Positions 55,883-64,000 of a DNA stretch of 64,000 bases are shown here, piece after piece. Origin of the DNA: Methylophaga thiooxydans DMS010 (lineage in GTDB: Bacteria; Pseudomonadota; Gammaproteobacteria; Nitrosococcales; Methylophagaceae); contig NZ_GG657897.1 in NCBI RefSeq assembly GCF_000156355.1, positions 164,659 through 228,658 of the forward strand, given 5' to 3'. The notes beneath the pieces are model-generated. The model was not told where the DNA came from. It was given only the letters and a program-made list of their open reading frames with translations, and made no database searches. A program made the position numbers and the translations under genes. Each line of letters opens with the position of its first letter. Position 1 is the stretch's first letter.

Positions 55883-57640
55883 TTGAAAGATCAACTGAAA
55901 AACCTGGTTGGCCAGGCGTTATCCATTTTTATTCAAAAACACGGGTTAGAGATCGATCTCCCCGAGATTCAGATAGAGCGCACTAAAGATAAAACGCACG
56001 GTGATTTCGCCTGCAATATTGCGATGATGCTGGCAAAACCAGCCAAAATGAATCCACGCCAAATTGCCACGGATATTGTTGAAGCATTACCGACCAGTGA
56101 CGTTGTAACTCAGGTTGAAATAGCCGGTCCTGGATTTATTAACTTTTTCCTGTCGGCGGAAGCCAGTCAGCAGGTGGTCAAAGAAATCCTGTCTAAAGCA
56201 GAGAAATACGGTCAAAGCCAGATTGGTAAGGGTAAAAAAGTACAGGTGGAATTTGTTTCTGCTAATCCCACCGGCCCCTTACATGTTGGGCATGGTCGTG
56301 GTGCAGCTTATGGATCGGTAGTCAGTAGTCTGCTCAATGCCGCGGGCTTCAATGTGCATCGTGAATACTACGTTAACGATGCGGGACGCCAGATGGATAT
56401 TCTGGGTACGAGCGTTTGGTTACGTTACCTGCAAGCCTGTGGTGAAACCATTACCTTTCCAAGCAATGGCTACCAGGGGAGCTATGTCCTCGATATTGCC
56501 GCTGAACTCAAACAAACGTTTGCAGAGCAGTTCCGTCATCCGGCTGACGCGGTGTTTGATGGTGTACCTGCTGATGAACCACAGGGTGGTGATAAAGAAT
56601 TACACATTGATGGTTTGACCAATCAAGCCAAACAGCTGTTAGGTGAAGCGAATTACCGCATTGTGTTTGATAAAGGGTTGAATGCGATTCTGGGTGATAT
56701 TCGTGATGATCTAGCTGAATTTGGTACCGAGTACGATGAATGGTTCTCAGAGCGGTCACTCGTTGAATCCGGTGAAGTAGAGAAAGCTATCGAACAATTA
56801 AAACAGGCCGGTCAGTTATACGAAGAGAAAGGCGCATGGTGGTTTAAATCGACAGATTATGGCGATGAAAAAGACCGTGTGGTGATTCGTGATAACGGTC
56901 AGGCAACCTATTTCGCTTCGGATATCGCCTACCATCTCAACAAATACCAACGCGGTTTTGATGAAATCATCGATATCTGGGGTGCTGATCACCATGGCTA
57001 TATTCCGCGGGTGAAAGCATCGATGCAGGCCATGCAGCAAAATGTCGATCAGTTGAAAGTCTTATTAGTGCAGTTTGCTGTTTTGTACAGAGGCGCTGAA
57101 AAGGTTGGTATGTCAACGCGTAGTGGTGAATTTGTCACCTTGCGTCAGCTTCGTGATGAAGTCGGTAAAGATGCCGCGCGCTTCTTCTACGTGATGCGTG
57201 GTGCCGATCAACATATGGACTTTGATTTGGAGTTGGCAAAATCACAAAGCAACGATAATCCGGTCTATTACGTACAGTACGCCCATGCTCGTGTTTGTAG
57301 TGTGTTTAGACAATTGACCGAACGCGGCCACGCCTGGGATAAGGCGACTGGTGAACAACACCTCGATCGCCTAACGGAAACGCATGAGGATGCGTTAATG
57401 ACCATGTTGGCTAAATACCCAGAAATTCTGGAAACCGCTGCGTTAAATCACACACCACATTTGCTGGCGCATTACCTGACCGATTTAGCGCGTGACTTCC
57501 ATACTTACTACAATGCCCACCAGTTTATTGTGGATGATAATGAACTCAGTCAAGCGCGTTTAACACTGATTGAAGCGGTGCGTCAGGTGATTCAAAACGC
57601 ACTTACCGTGATGGGTGTATCCGCACCGGAATCGATGTAA
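55883..57640 (+). CDS. argS: Arginyl-tRNA synthetase
   Basis: 585 aa. An N-terminal additional domain (about 1-110), the class I HIGH-type [18 protein letters not shown] near 130, the KMSKS-like [12 protein letters not shown] near 405, and the anticodon-binding DALRxD-type C-terminal half are recognised. Translation probably starts at TTG 55883 ([13 protein letters not shown]); no other start fits. The spacing to priA is 106 bp. Confidence 0.97.
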   Translation: MKDQLKNLVGQALSIFIQKHGLEIDLPEIQIERTKDKTHGDFACNIAMMLAKPAKMNPRQIATDIVEALPTSDVVTQVEIAGPGFINFFLSAEASQQVVKEILSKAEKYGQSQIGKGKKVQVEFVSANPTGPLHVGHGRGAAYGSVVSSLLNAAGFNVHREYYVNDAGRQMDILGTSVWLRYLQACGETITFPSNGYQGSYVLDIAAELKQTFAEQFRHPADAVFDGVPADEPQGGDKELHIDGLTNQAKQLLGEANYRIVFDKGLNAILGDIRDDLAEFGTEYDEWFSERSLVESGEVEKAIEQLKQAGQLYEEKGAWWFKSTDYGDEKDRVVIRDNGQATYFASDIAYHLNKYQRGFDEIIDIWGADHHGYIPRVKASMQAMQQNVDQLKVLLVQFAVLYRGAEKVGMSTRSGEFVTLRQLRDEVGKDAARFFYVMRGADQHMDFDLELAKSQSNDNPVYYVQYAHARVCSVFRQLTERGHAWDKATGEQHLDRLTETHEDALMTMLAKYPEILETAALNHTPHLLAHYLTDLARDFHTYYNAHQFIVDDNELSQARLTLIEAVRQVIQNALTVMGVSAPESM

Positions 57641-57647
57641 GAGGCTA

Positions 57648-58214
57648 ATGGTGGCTAAACGAAATACCCGAAACGATAACACTTCCCGTTCTTTACCTTG
57701 GGGGCCGATGCTGCTGAGTTTCGCAGTGGGGGCTTTCATCATGTTCTTATTGCACATCAAGGACAATATCCCGGAAGACAAAACCAGTCAGACCAACAAT
57801 AAAAACCAACAACAAGAAAAAAAAGGTGTTGAGCCGACATTTGATTTTTATACCTTGCTGCCAGAAATGGAAGTGGTGGTAGAAAATAAAAATAAAGGCA
57901 AACAACCGGTCGTGACTTCTCCACCGCAAACGCTTAAGCCTCAGCCTGAAGCCCCCCCTGCGGCTGAACCGACAGCGAGTTATATGATTCAAGTGGGATC
58001 ATTCAAAAAATTAGCCGATGCGGATGGATTTCGTGCCAAGTTAGCCTTATTAGGTATTGAGTCTAAAGTTCAGACCGTTACTATAGACAACAAAGATACA
58101 TGGCATCGCGTTCAGGTTGGTCCTATTGCTGGTCGTAATAAGGCCGATGCGGTGCAAAAGCAGCTACGCCAAAATGATATTGATTCTTTGCTGTTGCGAG
58201 CCAAACACGGCTGA
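57648..58214 (+). CDS. SPOR-domain cell-division-type protein (FtsN-like)
   Basis: 188 aa. Short cytosolic N-terminus with basic residues, one membrane helix (GPMLLSFAVGAFIMFLL, about 19-36), a Gln/Lys/Pro-rich periplasmic linker, and a C-terminal SPOR domain (YMIQVGSFKKLADADGFRAK, about 112-185) that binds denuded peptidoglycan at the septum. The layout is that of FtsN-like proteins located after argS in gammaproteobacteria. Start ATG 57648 has AGAGG 6 nt upstream. Confidence 0.92.
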   Translation: MVAKRNTRNDNTSRSLPWGPMLLSFAVGAFIMFLLHIKDNIPEDKTSQTNNKNQQQEKKGVEPTFDFYTLLPEMEVVVENKNKGKQPVVTSPPQTLKPQPEAPPAAEPTASYMIQVGSFKKLADADGFRAKLALLGIESKVQTVTIDNKDTWHRVQVGPIAGRNKADAVQKQLRQNDIDSLLLRAKHG

Positions 58215-58311
58215 TGCCCTAGCAAAGAAAAGCGCGACACCTCTGCTATTGCTTGCAATACTGGCCTGCTGATTCAATTTTTATGATTATTATTTGATTG
58301 AGGACACCGAT

Positions 58312-59586
58312 ATGACGGAAAACACTGAAGCAGGCATCTTTCGTGATGTTGCCAGTCCTTTCTGCGGTATTGCATCTGATGATCTGGTGGTGCAGGTTGA
58401 GGGTAATACGGTCACGGTGAAAGAAAACGGCGATGCAGTTACCAAACCTGGGTTTGAAACGCCGATTACGGATCTTTCACCGCGCGTAAAAGGGCAGGAA
58501 GTCTCGCTGGATAAGGCGGTAAATCATATTGCTAGTTTGTTGAAAAACAGCAAACAGCCGTTAATCGGTGGTATGGGAACCGACTTAAATGGTGCCAGAG
58601 CAGCAATGGCATTAGCGGATATCAGTCGCGCCACTGTTGATAGTCAGTTTTCTGATGCCGCATTCAGAAATATTCTGGTGTTGCAGGACAGCGGCTACAT
58701 GACAACAACACTAACGGAAGTCAGAAACCGGGTTGATGTGTTGCTGGTTGTCGGTACTGACATCGAATCCTCTTTTCCGCGTTTTTTCGAGCGCATAGTG
58801 TGGCCAAAGGAAAGTATGTTTGGCCAGGAAATTGAATCGCGGGAAATTATTTATCTGGGCAAAAAGCCTTCAGGCGAAGCTTCAACCACACCCGGTGGCC
58901 GTAAAGCAGAAGTGCTGGAATGTGATGATGCGGATCTACCAGAAGTCATCTCAGTATTACGGGCATTAGTGAAAGGCAAAAAGGTACAGTCAGAAACCGT
59001 AGGGGGTATTGCCGCCGCTGACTTGGCTGCCATTGCTGAAAAATTAAATGCAGCAAAATACTCAGTAATCAGTTGGTCTGGTACGCAATTGAATATTGAT
59101 CATGCAGAAGTGACGATTCAAAACATCTGCGAGATGATTAAAGAAATTAATAACACCACACGTTGTAATGGCTTACCGTTAGGTGGAAAAGAGGGTGATA
59201 CCACCGTCAATGCGGTGTCGTCATGGCAGTCAGGTTATCCGATGCGAACCAGCTTCAGCCGTAATATGCCGGATTACGACCCGTTTGTGAATCGCGGTCA
59301 GCGCATGTTGGATGATGGTGAGGTCGATGTGTTGTTATGGATATCCAGTTTCAATACACAAACCACACCACCGCCAAGCAATGCGGCCACGGTGGTTTTA
59401 GGTCGCTCAGGCATGACCTTCGAGAATGAACCGGAAGTGTTTATTCCTGTTGGTGTTCCCGGTATTGACCATGAAGGACGCACATTCCGTTGCGACAGTG
59501 TGGTATCTCTGCCATTGACGAAATTACGTGACAGCGGCTTGCCCAGCACTTATGACGTGCTGACAGCTGTTGAACAAGCCCTGTAA
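58312..59586 (+). CDS. fhcB: Formyltransferase/hydrolase complex subunit FhcB (formylmethanofuran dehydrogenase B-like)
   Basis: 424 aa. Related to the molybdenum/tungsten-containing catalytic subunit of methanogen formylmethanofuran dehydrogenase but lacking the metal-cofactor cysteines in methylotrophs, so probably structural. Typical pieces are SPFCGIASDDLVVQ at the start, PLIGGMGTDLNGARAA and the C-terminal RTFRCDSVVSLPL region. Start ATG 58312 has TGAGGA 8 nt upstream. First gene of fhcBADC, which converts formyl-H4MPT to formate. Confidence 0.94.
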   Translation: MTENTEAGIFRDVASPFCGIASDDLVVQVEGNTVTVKENGDAVTKPGFETPITDLSPRVKGQEVSLDKAVNHIASLLKNSKQPLIGGMGTDLNGARAAMALADISRATVDSQFSDAAFRNILVLQDSGYMTTTLTEVRNRVDVLLVVGTDIESSFPRFFERIVWPKESMFGQEIESREIIYLGKKPSGEASTTPGGRKAEVLECDDADLPEVISVLRALVKGKKVQSETVGGIAAADLAAIAEKLNAAKYSVISWSGTQLNIDHAEVTIQNICEMIKEINNTTRCNGLPLGGKEGDTTVNAVSSWQSGYPMRTSFSRNMPDYDPFVNRGQRMLDDGEVDVLLWISSFNTQTTPPPSNAATVVLGRSGMTFENEPEVFIPVGVPGIDHEGRTFRCDSVVSLPLTKLRDSGLPSTYDVLTAVEQAL

Positions 59587-59598
59587 ACGGAGACTGAA

Positions 59599-61266
59599 AT
59601 GCTTAAAAAACTCACTGGTGGACGCATCTTCGATCCCGAGCATGGGCTCAATGATGTTGTTGGTGATATCTACATCCGAGACGGTCGAATTGTCGATGCA
59701 CCGACCGATGGCAAAATTGATGAAGAAATCGATGTGCGCGGCAAAGTCATTATGTCTGGTGCTATCGATATGCACACTCATATCGGCGGTGGTAAGGTTA
59801 ATATCGCCCGTACCATGTTGCCAGAAGATCATGCTGAAGCCTTGATTGAACGCACGGAGTTAATGCGGAGTGGTTGCGGCCATGCTGCACCGAGTACCTT
59901 AACGACGGGGTATCGCTACGCAGAGATGGGGTATACCGCAGGCTTTGAACCGGCAGTATTACCGGTCAATGCACGTCAGGCACATATGGAAATGCATGAC
60001 ACGCCGATCATCGATAAAGGTGGATATGCCATGCTGGGCAGTGATGATTTTCTGCTTAGGATGATGGCGGCCAATGAAGATCAGGAAGCGATTAACAACT
60101 ACGTAGCCTGGACCATGACGCATAGTCAGGCAATAGGTCTGAAAGTGGTTAACCCGGGTGGTATTAACGCGTTTAAATTCAATCAGCGTCAATTGGATTT
60201 AGATGAAAAAAACAGTTTTTATAACGTTTCACCCCGCGAAATTCTGCAACGTTTATCGCGTGCGGTAACCGAACTCGGTGTGCCACATCCTTTGCATGTA
60301 CATGGTTGTAACTTAGGTGTACCGGGTAATAAAGACACGACCTTAGATACCATTCAAGGTATTGAAGGTTTGCCAATGCATTTAACCCATATTCAGTTCC
60401 ATAGCTATGGCACCGAAGGTGATTTCAAGTTTTCATCGGGTGCGGCTGAAATTGCAGAATCGATTAACCGTAATAAAAACATCACGGTAGACGTTGGTCA
60501 GATCCTGTTTGGGCAAACAGTCACAGCATCAGGCGATAATATGCGCCAGTTTGCTGGCGCGCCGCATGCTCATCCAAACAAGTGGGTGTGTATGGATATT
60601 GAGTGTGATGCCGGTTGTGGTGTGGTGCCGTTCAAATACAAAGATCAAAGCTTTGTAAATGCCTTGCAGTGGATGATTGGTCTGGAAACTTTCCTGATGG
60701 TAGATGATCCATGGCGGATATTCCTGACCACGGATCACCCGAACGGTGCACCATTCACCAGTTATCCACATCTGATTAAGTTGTTGATGGATAAATCATT
60801 CCGTAACGACATGTTATCAACCTTGCACCCTGAAGCGCAGAACGCAACACATCTGGCGTCTATGGATCGTGAATATTCTTTGTATGACATTGCGATTATG
60901 ACCCGTGCCGGTGCTGCCAAGCTGGTGGGGCTGGCAGATCGTGGTCACTTAGGCGTGGGCGCGGCGGCGGATATCACGGTATATACCGATGATACTGACC
61001 GCGAAAAAATGTTCAGTAAACCAGACTATGTCTTCAAAGATGGTGAGATGGTTGTCAGAAATGGTGAGATAGTCAAAGTGACGTGGGGCACCACGCATGT
61101 GGTGAAACCAGAATACGATGCCAGTATTGAAAAACCACTTAAAGCTTATTTTGACCAGTACCACACAATGAAAATGGGTAACTTCAAAATCAGTGATGAT
61201 GAAATTGTGGATGATGGTCGTGGTAGTTTGACCATACAGCCGTTGAAGCAAGGAGGCAGACTATGA
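59599..61266 (+). CDS. fhcA: Formyltransferase/hydrolase complex subunit FhcA (amidohydrolase)
   Basis: 555 aa. Amidohydrolase-fold subunit that hydrolyses formylmethanofuran to formate in the Fhc complex. Metal motif IDMHTHIGGGK near residue 55; HVHGCNLGVPGN, HLTHIQFHSYG and the TTDHPNGAPFTSYP block carry the other His and Asp ligands. It starts 12 nt after fhcB and overlaps fhcD by 4 nt. It resembles FwdA/FmdA of methanogens. Confidence 0.96.
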   Translation: MLKKLTGGRIFDPEHGLNDVVGDIYIRDGRIVDAPTDGKIDEEIDVRGKVIMSGAIDMHTHIGGGKVNIARTMLPEDHAEALIERTELMRSGCGHAAPSTLTTGYRYAEMGYTAGFEPAVLPVNARQAHMEMHDTPIIDKGGYAMLGSDDFLLRMMAANEDQEAINNYVAWTMTHSQAIGLKVVNPGGINAFKFNQRQLDLDEKNSFYNVSPREILQRLSRAVTELGVPHPLHVHGCNLGVPGNKDTTLDTIQGIEGLPMHLTHIQFHSYGTEGDFKFSSGAAEIAESINRNKNITVDVGQILFGQTVTASGDNMRQFAGAPHAHPNKWVCMDIECDAGCGVVPFKYKDQSFVNALQWMIGLETFLMVDDPWRIFLTTDHPNGAPFTSYPHLIKLLMDKSFRNDMLSTLHPEAQNATHLASMDREYSLYDIAIMTRAGAAKLVGLADRGHLGVGAAADITVYTDDTDREKMFSKPDYVFKDGEMVVRNGEIVKVTWGTTHVVKPEYDASIEKPLKAYFDQYHTMKMGNFKISDDEIVDDGRGSLTIQPLKQGGRL

Positions 61267-62168
61267 TCATCAACGGCGTCACAATAGACGCAACATTTGC
61301 CGAAGCCTTTCCAATGCGTGGTACTCGCGTCATTATTACCGCACAAAATCTTGAATGGGCAATGAACTCGGCAACGGCCTTTACAGGGTTTGCGACATCG
61401 GTTATCGCTTGTGGTTGTGAAGCCTCAATTGAGCGCACTTTAGAACCCCATGAAACGCCGGATGGTCGTCCCGGTGTGGCTTGTCTTATTTTTGCAATGG
61501 GTGGTAAGGGTTTAGCCAAACAGGTTGAAACCCGCGCTGGTCAGTGTGTGCTTACTTCGCCGACATCCGCCTTATTTTCTGGCCTGGAAATGGACCAAGA
61601 AGGAAAAGAGATTCCTTTAGGCAAGAACTTACGATTCTTTGGTGACGGTTATCAGATTTCTAAAATGATTGACGGTAAACGCTACTGGCGTATTCCCGTC
61701 ATGGACGGTGAGTTTTTAACTCAAGAAAATACCGGTATGCGTGCCTCCGTAGGTGGTGGTAATTTTCTGATTCTGGCTGAGTCTCAGCCACAAGCGTTGG
61801 CAGCCTGTGAAGCCGCTATTCGTGAGATGAAGAAGATCCCTAATGTGATTATGCCGTTCCCGGGTGGTGTGGTTCGTTCAGGTTCTAAGGTGGGGTCTAA
61901 ATACAAAGCTTTGAATGCTTCAACCAATGATGCTTTCTGTCCAACCCTGAAAGGGCAGACCAAAACAGAGCTTTCGCCAGAGGTGGAATCAGTGATGGAA
62001 ATCGTCATTGATGGCCTCACCGAAGACGACATCAACAAAGCGATGAGAGTAGGGATTCAGGCTGCTTGTGAATTAGGCGCTGAAAACGGCATAAAACGCA
62101 TCAGTGCAGGTAACTACGGCGGCAAACTTGGTCCATTCCACTTCCATTTGCAGGAGATCATGGCATGA
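61263..62168 (+). CDS. fhcD: Formylmethanofuran:H4MPT formyltransferase FhcD
   Basis: 301 aa Ftr protein. It moves the formyl group from formyl-H4MPT to methanofuran. INGVTIDATFAEAFPMRGTR at the N-terminus, VIACGCEASIER and PFPGGVVRSGSKVGSKYK are the family's strongly conserved blocks. Overlaps fhcA and fhcC by 4 nt each, so the operon is tightly coupled. Confidence 0.97.
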   Translation: MIINGVTIDATFAEAFPMRGTRVIITAQNLEWAMNSATAFTGFATSVIACGCEASIERTLEPHETPDGRPGVACLIFAMGGKGLAKQVETRAGQCVLTSPTSALFSGLEMDQEGKEIPLGKNLRFFGDGYQISKMIDGKRYWRIPVMDGEFLTQENTGMRASVGGGNFLILAESQPQALAACEAAIREMKKIPNVIMPFPGGVVRSGSKVGSKYKALNASTNDAFCPTLKGQTKTELSPEVESVMEIVIDGLTEDDINKAMRVGIQAACELGAENGIKRISAGNYGGKLGPFHFHLQEIMA

Positions 62169-62980
62169 GTGCATTAACATTCACCCTGAAAAATCCACCT
62201 GCGCAACGGATTGATTGTGCAGCGCTGACGGCCGATAAGCTAGTGGATAAATCGGTTGATGAGATTGCTGCTTTGACCTTAGTGGTTGGTAATCAGAAAG
62301 TCAGAGTTGATGAGTTATTTGATATCTCAGGCACGGATATAGCCAAAATCTGCTTCGAAAACAGTACGGATAAGCTGGACCATATTGGTCATGGCATGTC
62401 GACCGGTAGTATTACAGTAAATGGCGATGCAGGTGCGTATCTTGGCCAGTTTATGACGCATGGTGAAATAGCGGTTAATGGTAATACGGGTATTTATACC
62501 GCGTGCGAAATGAAAGGCGGTCAGATCAAAGTTGACGGTAATGCCGGAGACTTTGTTGGTGGCGCTCGTATTGGTTATAAAAACGGCATGACAGGCGGCA
62601 CCGTCATTATCACCGGTAATAGCGGTGAACGTACCGGTGATCATATGCGTCGCGGCATGATCCTGATTGAAGGCAATGCGGGTAATTACTGTGGTTCACG
62701 GATGGTGTCGGGCACGATTGCTGTTTTAGGCCAGGTCGGACAACATCTTGGTTATGCGATGAAACGTGGTACTTTGCTACTCACGCAAGCACCACAACAC
62801 GGTTTATCAGCCAATTTTAATGACTGTGGTTCACACACACTGGCCTTTTTACCGTTGATGATTGCTTCATTCAAAAAGCTGGATAGTCAGTTTGCTACGC
62901 TCGAGCCATTTTCTCGCGTTCAACGTTATGCGGGTGATATTTCCGGTATCGGTATGGGCGAAATTCTGGTTAAAATTTGA
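62165..62980 (+). CDS. fhcC: Formyltransferase/hydrolase complex subunit FhcC
   Basis: 271 aa. It has a right-handed beta-helix of glutamate-synthase alpha C-terminal type with repeated G-N-x-G units (VNGDAGAYLGQFM, VNGNTGIYTACEM, VDGNAGDFVGGARI, IEGNAGNYCGSRM). Related to FwdC/FmdC. It binds the methanofuran chain and completes the complex. Last gene of the fhc operon. Confidence 0.96.
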   Translation: MSALTFTLKNPPAQRIDCAALTADKLVDKSVDEIAALTLVVGNQKVRVDELFDISGTDIAKICFENSTDKLDHIGHGMSTGSITVNGDAGAYLGQFMTHGEIAVNGNTGIYTACEMKGGQIKVDGNAGDFVGGARIGYKNGMTGGTVIITGNSGERTGDHMRRGMILIEGNAGNYCGSRMVSGTIAVLGQVGQHLGYAMKRGTLLLTQAPQHGLSANFNDCGSHTLAFLPLMIASFKKLDSQFATLEPFSRVQRYAGDISGIGMGEILVKI

Positions 62981-63040
62981 GCTATAAAAGCCAGTCTTTC
63001 GCCTGTGTGCGGGCGAATATTTGAACTGCATCAGAAAAGT

Positions 63041-63069
63041 CGGCGACCCGACATTCAGTCGGGTTGCCA
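63041..63069. terminator. Hairpin after fhcC
   Basis: GGCGACCCGAC and GTCGGGTTGCC pair (11 bp, one G-U) with a 5-nt loop, 60 bp past fhcC. No T-run follows, so it may be a processing or attenuating structure and not a classic terminator. Confidence 0.5.
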
Positions 63070-63150
63070 TTGTCTCCAACGTGGTTTAGCTTTAGATTGT
63101 TAGTATTAATAGCAAAGGTTGCTGAACACACCCAGCTTGGAGGCTAAAAC

Positions 63151-64000
63151 ATGTCCGATACCGGTAAATCGGTTATTCAGTTTATCGTAGAAGAGCAGCG
63201 CGCTAACCCTAGTGCGACCGGTGATCTTTCTGGTTTGCTGGGCGATATTGTCAGTGCCTGTAAAAAAATATCTCATCTGGTTGGACGCAGCGGAATTATT
63301 GGCCTGGGCGGTTATGCTGAGTCAAAAAACGTGCAGGGTGAAGATCAGAAAAAGCTCGATATCATTAGCAATGATGTGATGGTCGATCATCTGAAATGGA
63401 CTGGCCATTTAGCTGCTATGGCGTCTGAAGAAATTGAAGATATCATTCAGATTCCTGCCAAGTTTCCCAAAGGTAAATATCTGATTTGCTTTGATCCCCT
63501 GGATGGCTCAAGTAATATCGATATTAACCTCTCCGTAGGGACAATTTTTTCAATCCTGCGTTGCCCGCAAGGGGTAAAAAACCCAACCTTAAAACATTTC
63601 ATGCAAAAGGGAACCGAGCAGGTCTGTGCCGGTTTTTGTGTGTATGGGCCCTCCACCATGCTTATTATGACAACGGGACACGGTGTGAATGGCTTTACAC
63701 TGGATCGCGATGTCGGCGAGTTTATTTTGACTCACCCTAATATGAACATCCCCAAAGACACTGCGGAGTTCGCGATTAATATGTCTAACCAGCGCTTCTG
63801 GGAAGAACCTGTACAGCGTTATGTCAACGAATGTGTAAAGGGCACAGAAGGGAATCGCGAAAAGAACTTCAACATGCGCTGGAATGCCTCAATGGTGGCT
63901 GAGGTGTATCGTATTCTTACCCGTGGAGGCATTTTCATGTATCCCATTGACAGTAAAATTGCCAAGCAAGGCGGTAAATTACGTTTGATGTATGAAGCAA
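63151..64000 (+). CDS. fbp: Fructose-1,6-bisphosphatase class I (3' end cut by window)
   Basis: 283 codons in view, frame still open at the window end. Metal and phosphate loop [13 protein letters not shown] near residue 115, ASEEIEDI with metal Glu, [19 protein letters not shown] and [20 protein letters not shown] are class I FBPase marks. GGAGG lies 8 nt before ATG 63151. It hydrolyses fructose-1,6-bisphosphate for gluconeogenesis and for the sugar-phosphate cycle that fixes formaldehyde. It lies 170 bp past fhcC, so it may be separately transcribed. Confidence 0.95.
   Translation, partial: MSDTGKSVIQFIVEEQRANPSATGDLSGLLGDIVSACKKISHLVGRSGIIGLGGYAESKNVQGEDQKKLDIISNDVMVDHLKWTGHLAAMASEEIEDIIQIPAKFPKGKYLICFDPLDGSSNIDINLSVGTIFSILRCPQGVKNPTLKHFMQKGTEQVCAGFCVYGPSTMLIMTTGHGVNGFTLDRDVGEFILTHPNMNIPKDTAEFAINMSNQRFWEEPVQRYVNECVKGTEGNREKNFNMRWNASMVAEVYRILTRGGIFMYPIDSKIAKQGGKLRLMYEA

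Overview
The window is chromosomal DNA of a gammaproteobacterial methylotroph, most likely Methylophaga or a close relative. The evidence is the formylmethanofuran dehydrogenase/formyltransferase operon (fhcBADC), a separate operon for methanofuran and methanopterin cofactor synthesis (mfnB, DUF447, a DHPS-like protein and a flavoprotein), and a gammaproteobacterial core with rpsU-yqeY-dnaG-rpoD, secB, oxyR, an FNR-type regulator and his-hinT-tatABC. The genus is inferred from gene content only.

Layout. (1) Positions 1-9842: an AT-richer accessory region ending at the 3' end of a tRNA gene with anticodon CAU. It carries a tyrosine integrase (cut by the window edge), a putAbiC-type abortive-infection membrane protein with an unknown partner, an AlpA-like regulator, a 43-codon ORF with CTTATAAG repeats, and a DUF3987 protein. 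On the opposite strand it carries a GIY-YIG-like (T5orf172-type) protein, two unknown proteins, an SRA-HNH (McrA-like) modification-dependent nuclease and an Mrr-nuclease/nSTAND NTPase fusion. It looks like an integrative element with anti-phage cargo. (2) 9843-22083: tRNA, the macromolecular synthesis operon, tsaD/plsY, folB-folK-folM, a MidA-type methyltransferase, and a lipoprotein-gpsA-secB-grxC-rhodanese operon. (3) 22467-33303: gpmI-envC-ctpA-yajL-double receiver, metR/metE, a LysR/DUF2798 pair and mfnB. (4) 33290-35876: the rest of the methanofuran/methanopterin operon. (5) 36019-46851: ndh, cytochrome b561, gyrB, recF with two parS-like sites inside it, rubredoxin, oxyR, a SCO-like protein, murJ, ompW with an FNR box, and fnr. 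(6) 46949-52461: hisBHAFIE-hinT-tatABC and a pentapeptide protein. (7) 52592-58214: a TIGR02647 protein, folA, an intergenic DnaA-box/GATC cluster that looks like the chromosomal origin, priA, argS and a SPOR protein. (8) 58312-64000: fhcBADC and the start of fbp.

How it fits together: formaldehyde is bound to tetrahydromethanopterin and oxidised, and the last steps (formyl transfer to methanofuran and release of formate) are the Fhc complex. Its special cofactors come from the 32.6-35.9 kb operon. fbp serves sugar-phosphate metabolism downstream of formaldehyde fixation. The origin candidate at 53.4 kb and the parS sites at 40.6 and 41.2 kb suggest that the window spans the origin region, although dnaA and dnaN are not next to recF-gyrB.

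The most unusual points are the candidate oriC between folA and priA, the parS pair inside recF, the defence-gene cargo of the tRNA-bounded element (especially the three-gene unit ending in SRA-HNH), and an out-of-frame overlap in the cofactor operon that contains a duplicated 42-bp segment. All calls come from reading sequence; no database search was run.
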